36,926 bases of DNA. It comes from a virus. The stretch spans positions 1-36,926 of the IMG/VR virus record IMGVR_UViG_3300037847_001424; one strand, 5' to 3'. The first letter of the stretch is position 1. Each line of letters starts with the position of its first letter. The notes below the pieces were generated by a model. It ran no database searches. It was not told where the DNA came from and saw only the letters and a program-made list of their open reading frames with translations. The position numbers and the translations under genes were made by a program. This document shows positions 8,342-16,179 of this stretch, one piece after another.

Positions 8342-10952
8342 ATCTTCTTGATCTAGGTGCTATAAAGCTTTCAAACTCCGCAGACAATAATTTAGCTGGT
8401 AGAGCAGAACTAGATTTAATTTTAATCTTTACTTTATCTGGTTGTGCGTGAACAGGAACTCTAAACATTCCACTATCTAATGCTATTTTTCCTATTTTAA
8501 AATCCGCTCCAAGTTGTGTAGAGTTAAACGAATATGTAAAGGTATCGCTATATTCTGGGGTTACTTCTATGGAAAAGAATCCAGTATCGGAATACTCTAC
8601 AGCTAGGTTTCTTATTATTTGATGAACAAAGTCACTAATAGACCTGCCTCCTCTTTCGCTTGGTTGTTTTAGAGGAAGAGTTGAAAACTCATATTCCATT
8701 TCATATTCGTGACCTAAGTAAAGCCTATGACCTGCAAAGTTTGCACCAGACACTTTAACAGTTGTTCCGTTTACCTTAGTGGTTTCATATCTGGTTCCGT
8801 CTTCCGTATAGACTACAGTATCTCCCATAGGATCGTAGCTTATGTTTGATATAGTACTTTCTTTAGTACCCGAATCGTAGCTAACATCGGAAGACCCAAT
8901 ACCATATTCGATTCTATTATCCAATAAAATGGCATGGTTTGTAGTTATACTCGATTCCGTTAGTCCACTCTCAAAAGGTATTACACTTAAAAATGATCTC
9001 CTAGTTCCACTACTTACTACGTATTCGGATTGAACTATGTATAGTTTACTATCAATAAAATTGCATCCTATGATCTGATTGCGAAACCTAAACTTACTCC
9101 AAGAGCTTTGAAGTTTTTCTTTATTTTTTCTAAAGTATTTATAAACGTATAGGTCTTGTTGATCTGCTGATGATGTACATACTATAATATTTTCAGCAGT
9201 ACTTCCCCTCATTTCCCTAATGTCGGCTGGAATATACTTAGGTACGTGTTCTGTTATCTCAAAGGCATCATAAGTGCTTGATAAGTCATCAATAGTAAAT
9301 TCACGTATTCCTTGATAGTCTCCCCTTGAAAAAGGAAAGTATACAAATCCACCTAGGGATAGAGGGTCTATTGTAGAGTCAGATGTGAATTGAGTTGCTG
9401 GATTTATGTTTACTGTAGATGGTGTTAATATATCGTTGCCTCGTAAAATAAACTGAGCAGTAGGAGACATTAATAAAAGCTTTTCTTGAAACGCTACAGC
9501 AGCTTGTAAATCACTAACATTTGGATGAGCTACAGATACATCAATAAGAGCTGAGTCTAGTAAGCTAGTTGTAGTAGTCCTAAAGAAGTTGAAAAAGTTT
9601 CCAGCCTCACTCATTACTACATTATCTTTAGTTAGAACTCCTAATCTATTTTTGAAAAAGAATATATCATTAATTTTTTGACGAACAAAAGAAGGAAACG
9701 GATTAGTATTATCATCTCCTACAGTTCTATGATCTAACACACATTGAAGCAGCTTGTAGTTGCTACCAGTAGTTTCGGGTACGAGTTTTAAAGGAAAAGT
9801 TGCAGTATCAATTCTTAAATGTAAGTTTTGACCATCTGATTCAAAGGTTCTTGTTCCATCGGGATCGCTATTCGCTTGAAAACCAGTAGTTTCAACCCAA
9901 GAACCCTCTCCAAAATCTTCTCCATTTTTCGTTACAAATTTAACATAGTAATCATCTTCACCTATTTCCGTATCTCCTTTAACTTTAATTTCAAAGTCTT
10001 CAAAGGCTTTAGCAGGTAAGTCTGTTATAGATGATACTTCTTTATAGGCTAATCCTAATCCTTGATCATTTAAATCATCGGATACACTTAGTTCATGCGC
10101 TCCAGTAAAGGGTTGATTTACAGTTGTTCCTGTCTGCTTGAGTCTTAACCTCATTACGTTACCGAAAATGTGAGACTCTATTGTGTATCCTCCAGAATTA
10201 AACTCACCTATGCCATCAGAAGTTTCGGTTCCGTTTTTTTCAAATGTTTCCTTATTAGGATCAAAGTTCGGTGAAAACTGTTGTCCACTTACTAAGTCAT
10301 ACCCCTGCTGAACATTATTTCCATATTTAAGTACTGGAAGTATTCTATTACTTTTTACAAGTTCGTCTTCGTTTGGTGAATATGCATACGTTACTCCACT
10401 ACTTCCTTTTCCTAAGCTTATTTTATATTCTTTACCTTTAGCGGCTTGCTTAACAAACACTAAAGCTTCATGTGCGAAAGCAGGTTTAGTTAATGCATTG
10501 TTTGTATCTTCTGTTACTTCTTTAGACCTGTTAAGTATAAAAGTAGTATCTGCAATAGTGACTATTTTTAAGTCTTTTCTTGGGTTTGATGTTTGAAGAT
10601 ATTGATTTGTTGCTCCATTAGTAATTGAAATAGAATTGTACGTATTATTTTCTTCATCGATTTTCCACATTTGTACAGTACCACCAAGCGATGTATTTAC
10701 TTGAGGTTCTACAACTACTAAATATCTTTCAGTTTCTGACCCTCTATCTATAATATCGACAAAAGTGTTCGGAGAAAGAAGACCTGCCTTTAATTCTTTT
10801 AAAATTCTAGTATTAGGTCGTTTAGTTAGACCTTCGATAACACTACTTAAAGCGTTTACTTGTGTCTCAGCCTGTCCAGAAAACCTAAGATTTGTTGGTT
10901 GCTGAGATACACCCTGTGTAAGGTTAGGTACGCTAGTGTTTATTAATCCCAT
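8328..10952 (-). CDS. Tail tubular protein B (T7 gp12-like nozzle)
   Basis: This encodes 874 residues, close to T7 gp12 (794). The N-terminus MGLINTSVPNLTQGVSQQP is characteristic of the family and is followed by AETQVNALSSVIEGLTKRP. The protein is beta-rich and low in Cys. gp12 forms the nozzle of the short tail below the gp11 ring and contacts the fibres. The gene begins with a TAATG overlap with the gp11-like gene and ends 14 bases inside gp13. This is one of the firmest identifications in the window. Confidence 0.93.
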   Translation of the reverse strand: MGLINTSVPNLTQGVSQQPTNLRFSGQAETQVNALSSVIEGLTKRPNTRILKELKAGLLSPNTFVDIIDRGSETERYLVVVEPQVNTSLGGTVQMWKIDEENNTYNSISITNGATNQYLQTSNPRKDLKIVTIADTTFILNRSKEVTEDTNNALTKPAFAHEALVFVKQAAKGKEYKISLGKGSSGVTYAYSPNEDELVKSNRILPVLKYGNNVQQGYDLVSGQQFSPNFDPNKETFEKNGTETSDGIGEFNSGGYTIESHIFGNVMRLRLKQTGTTVNQPFTGAHELSVSDDLNDQGLGLAYKEVSSITDLPAKAFEDFEIKVKGDTEIGEDDYYVKFVTKNGEDFGEGSWVETTGFQANSDPDGTRTFESDGQNLHLRIDTATFPLKLVPETTGSNYKLLQCVLDHRTVGDDNTNPFPSFVRQKINDIFFFKNRLGVLTKDNVVMSEAGNFFNFFRTTTTSLLDSALIDVSVAHPNVSDLQAAVAFQEKLLLMSPTAQFILRGNDILTPSTVNINPATQFTSDSTIDPLSLGGFVYFPFSRGDYQGIREFTIDDLSSTYDAFEITEHVPKYIPADIREMRGSTAENIIVCTSSADQQDLYVYKYFRKNKEKLQSSWSKFRFRNQIIGCNFIDSKLYIVQSEYVVSSGTRRSFLSVIPFESGLTESSITTNHAILLDNRIEYGIGSSDVSYDSGTKESTISNISYDPMGDTVVYTEDGTRYETTKVNGTTVKVSGANFAGHRLYLGHEYEMEYEFSTLPLKQPSERGGRSISDFVHQIIRNLAVEYSDTGFFSIEVTPEYSDTFTYSFNSTQLGADFKIGKIALDSGMFRVPVHAQPDKVKIKIKSSSALPAKLLSAEFESFIAPRSRRYGSG

Positions 10953-11560
10953 TAGAATTCTATTTTAATTGAACCTGTTCGATTTATGACCCGATAGGTA
11001 TCATGGTTATCAAATATATTTAGGTCTGCTGTTTCGTTATCACTATCTAATGCTCTTGCCCTAGCTTCGATTTCATCTCTGATCGTAAGACTTTGTATTT
11101 CTGAGCTTGAGAGATATCTACTAGCAAACTTCCTAGCTGCTCGTATAGAAGCGTAGTGCCTAAACTGTTCTGGCATTTCGTCAAAGTCTAACAGGAAAAC
11201 AATGGATACTTCTATATCATTATCGAACTGGTCGGTATGGTTTTTCCTGTCATAAAGCTTTGTGCCTCTTTGTACTATATCAATATCATTATACTTACCT
11301 ACTACAGTATCAATCCTGAGTGTATTTAATGGTAGTATGATTTGATTGGTTACGGCATCCTTACTTAAATTGTATTCGTGTTCGGTGTTAAAATGCCATC
11401 CGTCACTTTGTATTTCTTTCGTAGTTTCGTCTAGCACGTTTTCGGCTAAGACTACGTTTGCGGATCGTGCTGATCCAGTACCCAAAGAGTTAACAGGCAT
11501 TTCCCCGATAACCCCTAACATTGTATTTACTGCTTCTAGTTTTGTCGTGAGATTTGCCAT
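10952..11560 (-). CDS. Tail tubular protein A (T7 gp11-like adaptor)
   Basis: This encodes 202 residues (T7 gp11 has 196). The N-terminal LTTKLEAVNTMLGVIGEMPV is typical of the gatekeeper/adaptor ring that connects the portal to the nozzle. The later segment FRHYASIRAARKFASRYL is also a family signature. It lies between the major capsid and gp12-like genes, as in T7. Its ATG lies about 11 bases after the base of a long hairpin (11572-11639) and no Shine-Dalgarno sequence is obvious, so folding of that hairpin may influence its translation or its separation from the capsid mRNA. Confidence 0.92.
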   Translation of the reverse strand: MANLTTKLEAVNTMLGVIGEMPVNSLGTGSARSANVVLAENVLDETTKEIQSDGWHFNTEHEYNLSKDAVTNQIILPLNTLRIDTVVGKYNDIDIVQRGTKLYDRKNHTDQFDNDIEVSIVFLLDFDEMPEQFRHYASIRAARKFASRYLSSSEIQSLTIRDEIEARARALDSDNETADLNIFDNHDTYRVINRTGSIKIEF

Positions 11561-11571
11561 GATAATAAATT

Positions 11572-11639
11572 GTTGTCAAGGAGGGGACTCTTGCAAGACC
11601 GACGAGAACCAAACAAGAAGAGTCCCCTCACAAGACAAC
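11572..11639 (-). terminator. Long hairpin between capsid and gp11 genes
   Basis: A perfect 12-bp stem (11581-11592 with 11618-11629, arm GAGGGGACTCTT) encloses 25 nt. It is extended by a second 6-bp stem (GTTGTC at 11572-11577 with GACAAC at 11634-11639) across a small internal loop. It lies directly after the capsid stop, where T7 has its late terminator Tphi. On the minus strand the 3' side continues CAATTTATT, which is not a real U-tract. It could be a leaky terminator, an RNase III site or a 3' stabiliser of capsid mRNA. Confidence 0.7.
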
Positions 11640-11655
11640 GATAGAGGGAAGTTAA

Positions 11656-12711
11656 TTACTTAACCAATTCGATAGCACACTCAGGACGGAGAACTCCGTG
11701 ACCCATTGCATACTTAGCGACAAAGAGAGTTCCTTGACGTTCGATTTGGTATTCAGATTCAGTAGCTAGATCAAGCAGCTTAACTGTACCAACAGCAGCA
11801 GAATGACCAACGAAACCGATAGTATTGGAGAAGTCTCCGTTGTAACCAGTACCAGCACCACCGAATACATCATTAACAGCACCACCATCACCAGAAGTTG
11901 TACTAGATAGGTCGGTGCTTGGAATATGAGTACTTTTGTACAGTTGGATACCAGCAATAGAAGCAATTGATCCGCTTGATACACTACCAGAACCACCTAC
12001 ATCAGTATTAACAGGAGAGGTAAGTGAGAATGCGTTATTAGAGTCAGCACCAGTAATCAGCTTGTAGTATTGCTCTGGAGGAAGAACGCAAAAGCGACCA
12101 TCGGATGGTACGTCATTTTCGTCTAGCTTTTGAGCAGCACTAAACAAGGCAGCAACAAGAGCAGCACCAGTAATTGCAGTAGAAGCTGAGTCAGCGGAAT
12201 ATCCACTAACACTTGTGAATTTATTTTGGGTAACATCAAGACTACCTCCAGTTTTTCCACCAGTAATAGCAGCACTAGAGCGAGCTGTAGCAATAAACGT
12301 TTTAATAACAGCAGTATCAAAACGATTAGCAAGTTCTTTACCTAACTCTGATGAATATACACTACGAACATCATAGTGATTCATTAGGTCATCAATGTTA
12401 GCAAGGAACGTAGCAGCTACTAACTGTTGATCAATGCTGATCTCACGCTCTCCGTGTCTAATGCTAGACAGATAACTTGAATTTGAAGCAAGACTCTCAC
12501 CTGGGGTGTGGTATTTAGAAGTAGCAACTCCTGTTACAGGAAACTGAGCAGACTTTCCGTCACTAATAGTGCGAACTGTGTGCAAAGGTTTCATGATGTT
12601 TTGTTGCTCAAAAGTCGTAAGGATTTCTCCACTAAACTTTTTAAGAAACAATGCAGTTTTGTCGGAGCCTTGATTATTAGCACCAACTCTATTTGGGGTC
12701 GTATTAGACAT
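11656..12711 (-). CDS. Major capsid protein (T7 gp10-like)
   Basis: This encodes 351 residues (T7 gp10A has 344). The N-terminal region with DKTALFLKKFSGEILTTFEQ and TVRTISDGKSAQFPVTG is typical of T7-family capsid proteins of the HK97 fold. A Ser/Gly/Thr-rich insertion spans about residues 225-290. The gene follows the scaffold and a small-gene cassette and precedes gp11. A leader of nearly 200 nt with an intrinsic terminator lies upstream, and a hairpin follows the stop, so capsid mRNA may be a separate unit. No slippery site or downstream open frame for a T7-like 10B frameshift product was seen; only 95 nt separate it from gp11. Confidence 0.93.
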   Translation of the reverse strand: MSNTTPNRVGANNQGSDKTALFLKKFSGEILTTFEQQNIMKPLHTVRTISDGKSAQFPVTGVATSKYHTPGESLASNSSYLSSIRHGEREISIDQQLVAATFLANIDDLMNHYDVRSVYSSELGKELANRFDTAVIKTFIATARSSAAITGGKTGGSLDVTQNKFTSVSGYSADSASTAITGAALVAALFSAAQKLDENDVPSDGRFCVLPPEQYYKLITGADSNNAFSLTSPVNTDVGGSGSVSSGSIASIAGIQLYKSTHIPSTDLSSTTSGDGGAVNDVFGGAGTGYNGDFSNTIGFVGHSAAVGTVKLLDLATESEYQIERQGTLFVAKYAMGHGVLRPECAIELVK

Positions 12712-12814
12712 GATAATTAATAATTAATGTTTATTTAGTTTGGATTGCATTCCTATTAGCGTTTGAAAGTTATCCATCGCAATGGGCTTTTACTACTTAA
12801 CTTAGGTTTGCTGT
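12712..12814 (-). promoter_or_regulatory. Capsid gene leader downstream of the terminator
   Basis: About 100 nt lie between the terminator U-tract and the capsid ATG. The stretch is AT-rich, especially just before the start (ATTAATTATTAATTATC), and lacks a clear Shine-Dalgarno motif. Because a strong terminator lies immediately upstream, a phage RNA polymerase promoter is expected here or just above the hairpin, but no T7-consensus promoter could be recognised. A 17-codon ORF begins at the ATG following CCATTGCG; it has no ribosome binding site and is not called. Confidence 0.4.
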
Positions 12815-12874
12815 TAAAAAAAAATCGCCCCCAACCAAAGGAAAGAAAGAAGTAAGAAAACTTTGGTTGAGGGC
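12815..12874 (-). terminator. Intrinsic terminator upstream of the capsid gene
   Basis: In the minus-strand RNA, GCCCUCAACCAAAG (12874-12861) pairs along all 14 positions with CUUUGGUUGGGGGC (12840-12827), with one G-U pair and a 20-nt purine/pyrimidine-skewed loop. It is followed, after GA, by nine U residues (12824-12816). On the plus strand the same arms have a C-A mismatch and no U-tract, so the direction is clearly minus. It lies between the lipoprotein gene (stop at 12910) and the capsid gene. T7 places its late terminator after the capsid gene instead. Confidence 0.9.
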
Positions 12875-12909
12875 TATGGGTAACAATGCAATGTATAATA
12901 ACCAGTAAA

Positions 12910-13170
12910 TTATTCTTTTTCTTCTTCTGGGTCAAGTCCTGCTACAAAATGTCCTTCATTGTATTCAATCTTGTTAGCAGATAATTCCCATTCTTCTCCG
13001 TTCCAAAAGTAAGCTTTACCCTTAACGTTTGGTCCCACTCTTATCATTTGACTTTGGGAGTCTATGAAAACTACCCTCGTGCTGCCGCATCCGCTCAAGA
13101 AAACGCTCACGATCAGGACTGACAGGAGCATCTTTAGCTTTAACAGGTTTTTTAACTTCACGTATAACAT
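12910..13170 (-). CDS. Small phage lipoprotein, possible Rz1-like o-spanin
   Basis: This encodes 86 residues. A basic N-terminus (residues 1-13) is followed by a hydrophobic segment and a lipobox, FLSGC, with the lipid-attachment Cys at 28, so it should be exported and acylated. The mature part carries the motif KGKAYFWNGEEWELS and an acidic tail. Its first 149 bases lie inside the preceding gene in another frame, as Rz1 lies inside Rz in many phages. The mature part is not Pro-rich like classical Rz1, so the spanin role is an inference from topology and position. An alternative start at Met14 (13131) would lose the positive n-region. No strong Shine-Dalgarno motif precedes either start. Confidence 0.7.
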   Translation of the reverse strand: MLYVKLKNLLKLKMLLSVLIVSVFLSGCGSTRVVFIDSQSQMIRVGPNVKGKAYFWNGEEWELSANKIEYNEGHFVAGLDPEEEKE

Positions 13171-13222
13171 TTTTAAAGAGTGCGTTTAAAATAGAAGTAA
13201 GTATACCTAAGAGTATTTTCAC
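13022..13222 (-). CDS. Small protein with hydrophobic N-terminus, overlaps the lipoprotein gene
   Basis: This encodes 66 residues. Residues 2-20 form a hydrophobic or amphipathic helix (ILLGILTSILNALFKNVI), followed by a very basic, Arg/Lys-rich hydrophilic tail. It starts at GTG, which overlaps the preceding stop as GTGA, with an AAGGA motif just upstream, so it is probably translationally coupled. More than two thirds of it overlaps the lipoprotein gene in a different frame. The architecture (anchored N-terminus, soluble tail, embedded lipoprotein gene) suggests an inner-membrane spanin, but it is much shorter than a normal Rz and lacks a long coiled coil. The function is not established. 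Confidence 0.6.
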   Translation of the reverse strand: MKILLGILTSILNALFKNVIREVKKPVKAKDAPVSPDRERFLERMRQHEGSFHRLPKSNDKSGTKR

Positions 13223-13395
13223 TTATCCTTGGCCTTGCCAACGTTAATAGCTAGAAGGTCGATAAACTTGTACGCTTTTTTAACAAGTGAATCATCTTTA
13301 GGTGTAGGAGTAACAGCAGCAATTGCAGAAGCAAGAGCTACTGCTGACGTTAGAATGAGGAGTAAACCCTCCCAGTTTTGTTGTATGTATTCCAT
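13219..13395 (-). CDS. Small one-span membrane protein, holin-like
   Basis: A 58-codon ORF fills the space between the scaffold gene and the GTG-initiated gene. A short polar N-terminus ending NWEG is followed by one hydrophobic segment (about residues 10-29, LLLILTSAVALASAIAAV), the motif TPTPKDDSLVKKAYKFID and a Lys-rich C-terminus. Small proteins with this pattern recur in marine phages and are often considered holin candidates; this is recalled by eye, not searched. It starts two bases after the scaffold stop and ends with a GTGA overlap, which supports a real, coupled gene. Confidence 0.7.
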   Translation of the reverse strand: MEYIQQNWEGLLLILTSAVALASAIAAVTPTPKDDSLVKKAYKFIDLLAINVGKAKDK

Positions 13396-13397
13396 GA

Positions 13398-14135
13398 TTA
13401 TAAATTTGAACTAACGGCAATTCGCCTTTCCACTTCTTCATGGTAGGCTTTTTCTCCGTTTTTGTAACGTGGATCGGACATAGCTCTTTGAACTTCTTTC
13501 CAATCACTAAAAGGCATAGTGGATGAACCTGATGTATCTCCCATAGTTAGGTTAGGAGCAGATGGATTGTTACTTGCATAGCGAGCATACATTCCACTAA
13601 CTGCCATTTTTGCAGCATTAATATCTCCACCTTCTACAACAGAGTTAAAGGCATCTATTTCTGCCTGACTGAGGTTATCTGATGCCCATTGTCCCATCTC
13701 TTCGTACTTGCCGTTAGCAGCAGCTTTTATTTCTGAGTCACGTTGTGCTGTTAAAGCTTTCTGTCCTTCGATGTAGGCATTTACAATGTCTTTACTAATT
13801 CCAAACTCTTGTAATGTTTCATACGTTTGTTCAGATAGTTGACCTTGATCCACAAACTCTTCTGAGGCATAGGTAAGAACCTCTGATGTATTTACTTCTA
13901 CAACCTCTTCGGTTTGTTCAGAATTATCTGATTCATTAGAACTTAATTTATTCTCTAACTCTCCATAGGCTTTTGCCATTTCTTCTGGAGAACTAAACTT
14001 TTCGGGCAACCACTCAGGTCGATCTTCCGAAGGAGGTTCTGGCACTTGTTCAGCTTGTGGCTGTTCTACTTGTGCTTCTTCTGTTGTAGGTTCTACTTCA
14101 CCCTCTGTAGGATTATTTATCGTTACGGATTCCAT
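13398..14135 (-). CDS. Scaffold/capsid assembly protein (T7 gp9-like)
   Basis: This encodes 245 residues, very acidic with few aromatic residues. A Glu/Pro/Gln-rich N-terminus (about 8-40) is followed by RPEWLPEKFSSPEEMAKAYGELE, the usual start of T7-type scaffolding proteins. The C-terminus contains MPFSDWKEVQRAMSDPRYKNG. The scaffold guides procapsid assembly and then leaves the shell. The gene lies directly after the portal (two bases between stop and ATG), in the T7 order. Confidence 0.9.
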   Translation of the reverse strand: MESVTINNPTEGEVEPTTEEAQVEQPQAEQVPEPPSEDRPEWLPEKFSSPEEMAKAYGELENKLSSNESDNSEQTEEVVEVNTSEVLTYASEEFVDQGQLSEQTYETLQEFGISKDIVNAYIEGQKALTAQRDSEIKAAANGKYEEMGQWASDNLSQAEIDAFNSVVEGGDINAAKMAVSGMYARYASNNPSAPNLTMGDTSGSSTMPFSDWKEVQRAMSDPRYKNGEKAYHEEVERRIAVSSNL

Positions 14136-14137
14136 CG

Positions 14138-15682
14138 TTATTCTTGTTGTTCTTCCTCTGTTTGTTGAGCTTGGTTACCCAAAGCATTTATTGCTGGACC
14201 TCCAAGTTGTGATGCTAAAGCTTGCAGTTGTGCTTGCTGAGTGGCTTGAGCTACTTCTTCTTCTGTTTTTATTAGACCCTCTGTTTCTATACCTAGAGAA
14301 GTTGCTCGTCTAGTAAAATAGTCACTAACATTTAGATACTGTTGTACAGCTTGAGGACCAACTATTTGGTTAGCACCAGCAATAAACATATCTAATTTAT
14401 TTAAATCATTACCTCTACCTAACGCTTCAACGCCAGTAGTAATTGTAGGTTTAACAATGTTCTTGGGTAGTTTAGGTAGTTTACCTTTGCTGGTCATACG
14501 AGTCATAAGACGTTCGACCATAGGCATTTGAAACTCTTGGCTAAGAATACTGTACAATCCACCAAGAGCAGTTTCCAGTTCCTGACTAAGCATACGAATC
14601 TCTTCAGCAGTTACTCGTTCAGCCTGTCTAACTACACTACTGTTTAACAAGAAGGCATTTGATAAACGTTCTTGTATTCCTCTCATGGTTTCTTGAGCTA
14701 CTCTAAAGTCGTTAAACTTTTGTAGTTGTAGGACACTTACGTCACCAGCATTACCTTGTACGATAGCACCATTAGAAGATTCAGATAGTGTACGTGCTTT
14801 GGTAGTTCCGTTAGGATTAACTAGGAATAAAACTTTAGCAGCAGCAGCAGAACCCTCTACGATAGCTTGTGTAAGACTTTCTAAGGACTTGAGATCACCT
14901 AAGTATTCTTCTACAAATCCACGACCATAATCTTCACCATCAATCCTAGTATATCTAAGAGGAATAAATGGTGATTGACCTAATGGATAACTACCTGAGT
15001 TTTCTTCTATACGAATGCCTTTAACATCTTGGAAGACTTCAAACTTATCTTCTTTTCTGCATATAGCTGTATAAAGATCACAAGTATTTTCTTTGCTATC
15101 ACTATAAGCAGCATTACGTACCGACTCAGGTAACATCATAGGAGATATAGATTCCTTGATAGCTATGTGAGTTACGTTACCCATTGGATCACGCTTAACA
15201 ACATAACGATCTAACCTAAACACTCTCATTCCTCCTTGATCTGGAAGATAGATAAGAGAGTTACCAGTAACAATAAGTTGCTTTAAAGCCTCGAAAGCAC
15301 CAACACGAAACGCCTGTGACTCTATCTCCTGCATTATACTACGTTCGTGAGTAGCAAGAGCTTTGTCTAGTTTTGTTTTTATTTGTTCCGTTTGCGCCTG
15401 ACCTAGTTCTTCTTGAGCCTTTTGCAATTCGCTTCCATCTATAGACAGTCGAAAGAATGGCGCATTAGGTGGAAGAAGTGCTAACAGAAGTTTACTCGCT
15501 AGATTGTTTACTCCTCTTGCTCCTATGCCTTGATACGGAGTGTAGTAGGTAGTAGAAGCAGAGTGTCCATCTGGAGGTAGAACGTAAGGAATAGTTAATT
15601 CAGATGCGTCTCTACCTCGTCTAAGAAAGGAATGCTTGTTTCCCTCTAGCTGAGTATAAATCTGTTGAGCAGTTTCGTACAT
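14138..15682 (-). CDS. Portal protein (T7 gp8-like head-tail connector)
   Basis: This encodes 514 residues (T7 gp8 has 536). The N-terminal RRGRDASELTIPYVLPPDG and the segment GARGVNNLASKLLLALLPPN are clear signatures of the podoviral portal family, as is YGRGFVEEYLGDLKSLESL in the middle. The C-terminus is Gln/Glu-rich. The portal dodecamer occupies one vertex of the head and is the docking site for the terminase. Its ATG overlaps the upstream stop by one base. Confidence 0.94.
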   Translation of the reverse strand: MYETAQQIYTQLEGNKHSFLRRGRDASELTIPYVLPPDGHSASTTYYTPYQGIGARGVNNLASKLLLALLPPNAPFFRLSIDGSELQKAQEELGQAQTEQIKTKLDKALATHERSIMQEIESQAFRVGAFEALKQLIVTGNSLIYLPDQGGMRVFRLDRYVVKRDPMGNVTHIAIKESISPMMLPESVRNAAYSDSKENTCDLYTAICRKEDKFEVFQDVKGIRIEENSGSYPLGQSPFIPLRYTRIDGEDYGRGFVEEYLGDLKSLESLTQAIVEGSAAAAKVLFLVNPNGTTKARTLSESSNGAIVQGNAGDVSVLQLQKFNDFRVAQETMRGIQERLSNAFLLNSSVVRQAERVTAEEIRMLSQELETALGGLYSILSQEFQMPMVERLMTRMTSKGKLPKLPKNIVKPTITTGVEALGRGNDLNKLDMFIAGANQIVGPQAVQQYLNVSDYFTRRATSLGIETEGLIKTEEEVAQATQQAQLQALASQLGGPAINALGNQAQQTEEEQQE

Positions 15683-16179
15683 TATCCTAATTGTTGAACT
15701 ACATAACTACCACTACCTAATGACATAATCATTACTGGTTTCCACTTGGTAGTTGTTGAGTATTGTGCAGTTCCTCCATTTCGAGTAGCACTTCCAGACA
15801 CACTTACTTGAAGTTGATTGGTTCCGTCTACTAAAACTAAATAACAAATGAATCCAGCCTTTAAAGTAGCATCGTTCATCTGAAAGTTTACAGCACCCCC
15901 AGTAGTATCTACTTTAAATATAGAACCTTGATCTGCTTGCGTTAGAGTTTTGGTAGAGTCTGAGCTAGTAACGTTTGCCGATACTGGGTTTATAGTTTGT
16001 ACCTGCTGAAACGTAGCATCTGAAGACCCTGCTGTACTCGTAGCAATAGCTAACCTGTTAGTGTCTGTAGCAAAAGCAAACTCTCCTTCAACACAATCCT
16101 TTACAAACTTAGTAGACAGATCGGCATCCGCTCCAGTTCGTACTTTAATGCGGAAGTTTTTGTTATTTAGTTTGTTCAT
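15682..16179 (-). CDS. Putative virion/fibre-associated protein
   Basis: This 165-residue protein is beta-rich and Ser/Thr/Gly-rich. It begins with NFRIKVRTGADADLSTKFVKDCVEGEFAFATDTNRLAIAT, a phrasing common at the start of phage fibre and appendage proteins (value or attribute of data followed by display). It ends in a strand-rich module (WKPVMIMSLGSGSYVV). It is flanked by a beta-helix protein and the portal. A minor structural or fibre-tip role is likely from composition and neighbours; the exact role is unknown. Confidence 0.6.
   Translation of the reverse strand: MNKLNNKNFRIKVRTGADADLSTKFVKDCVEGEFAFATDTNRLAIATSTAGSSDATFQQVQTINPVSANVTSSDSTKTLTQADQGSIFKVDTTGGAVNFQMNDATLKAGFICYLVLVDGTNQLQVSVSGSATRNGGTAQYSTTTKWKPVMIMSLGSGSYVVQQLG

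Noticed and set aside
11766-12332. Leu/Val-rich minus-strand frames inside the capsid gene, considered for a T7 10B-like frameshift product
   Set aside because: They are the shifted reading of Ser/Thr/Ala/Gly-rich codons, do not reach the capsid stop, and no slippery site was seen.
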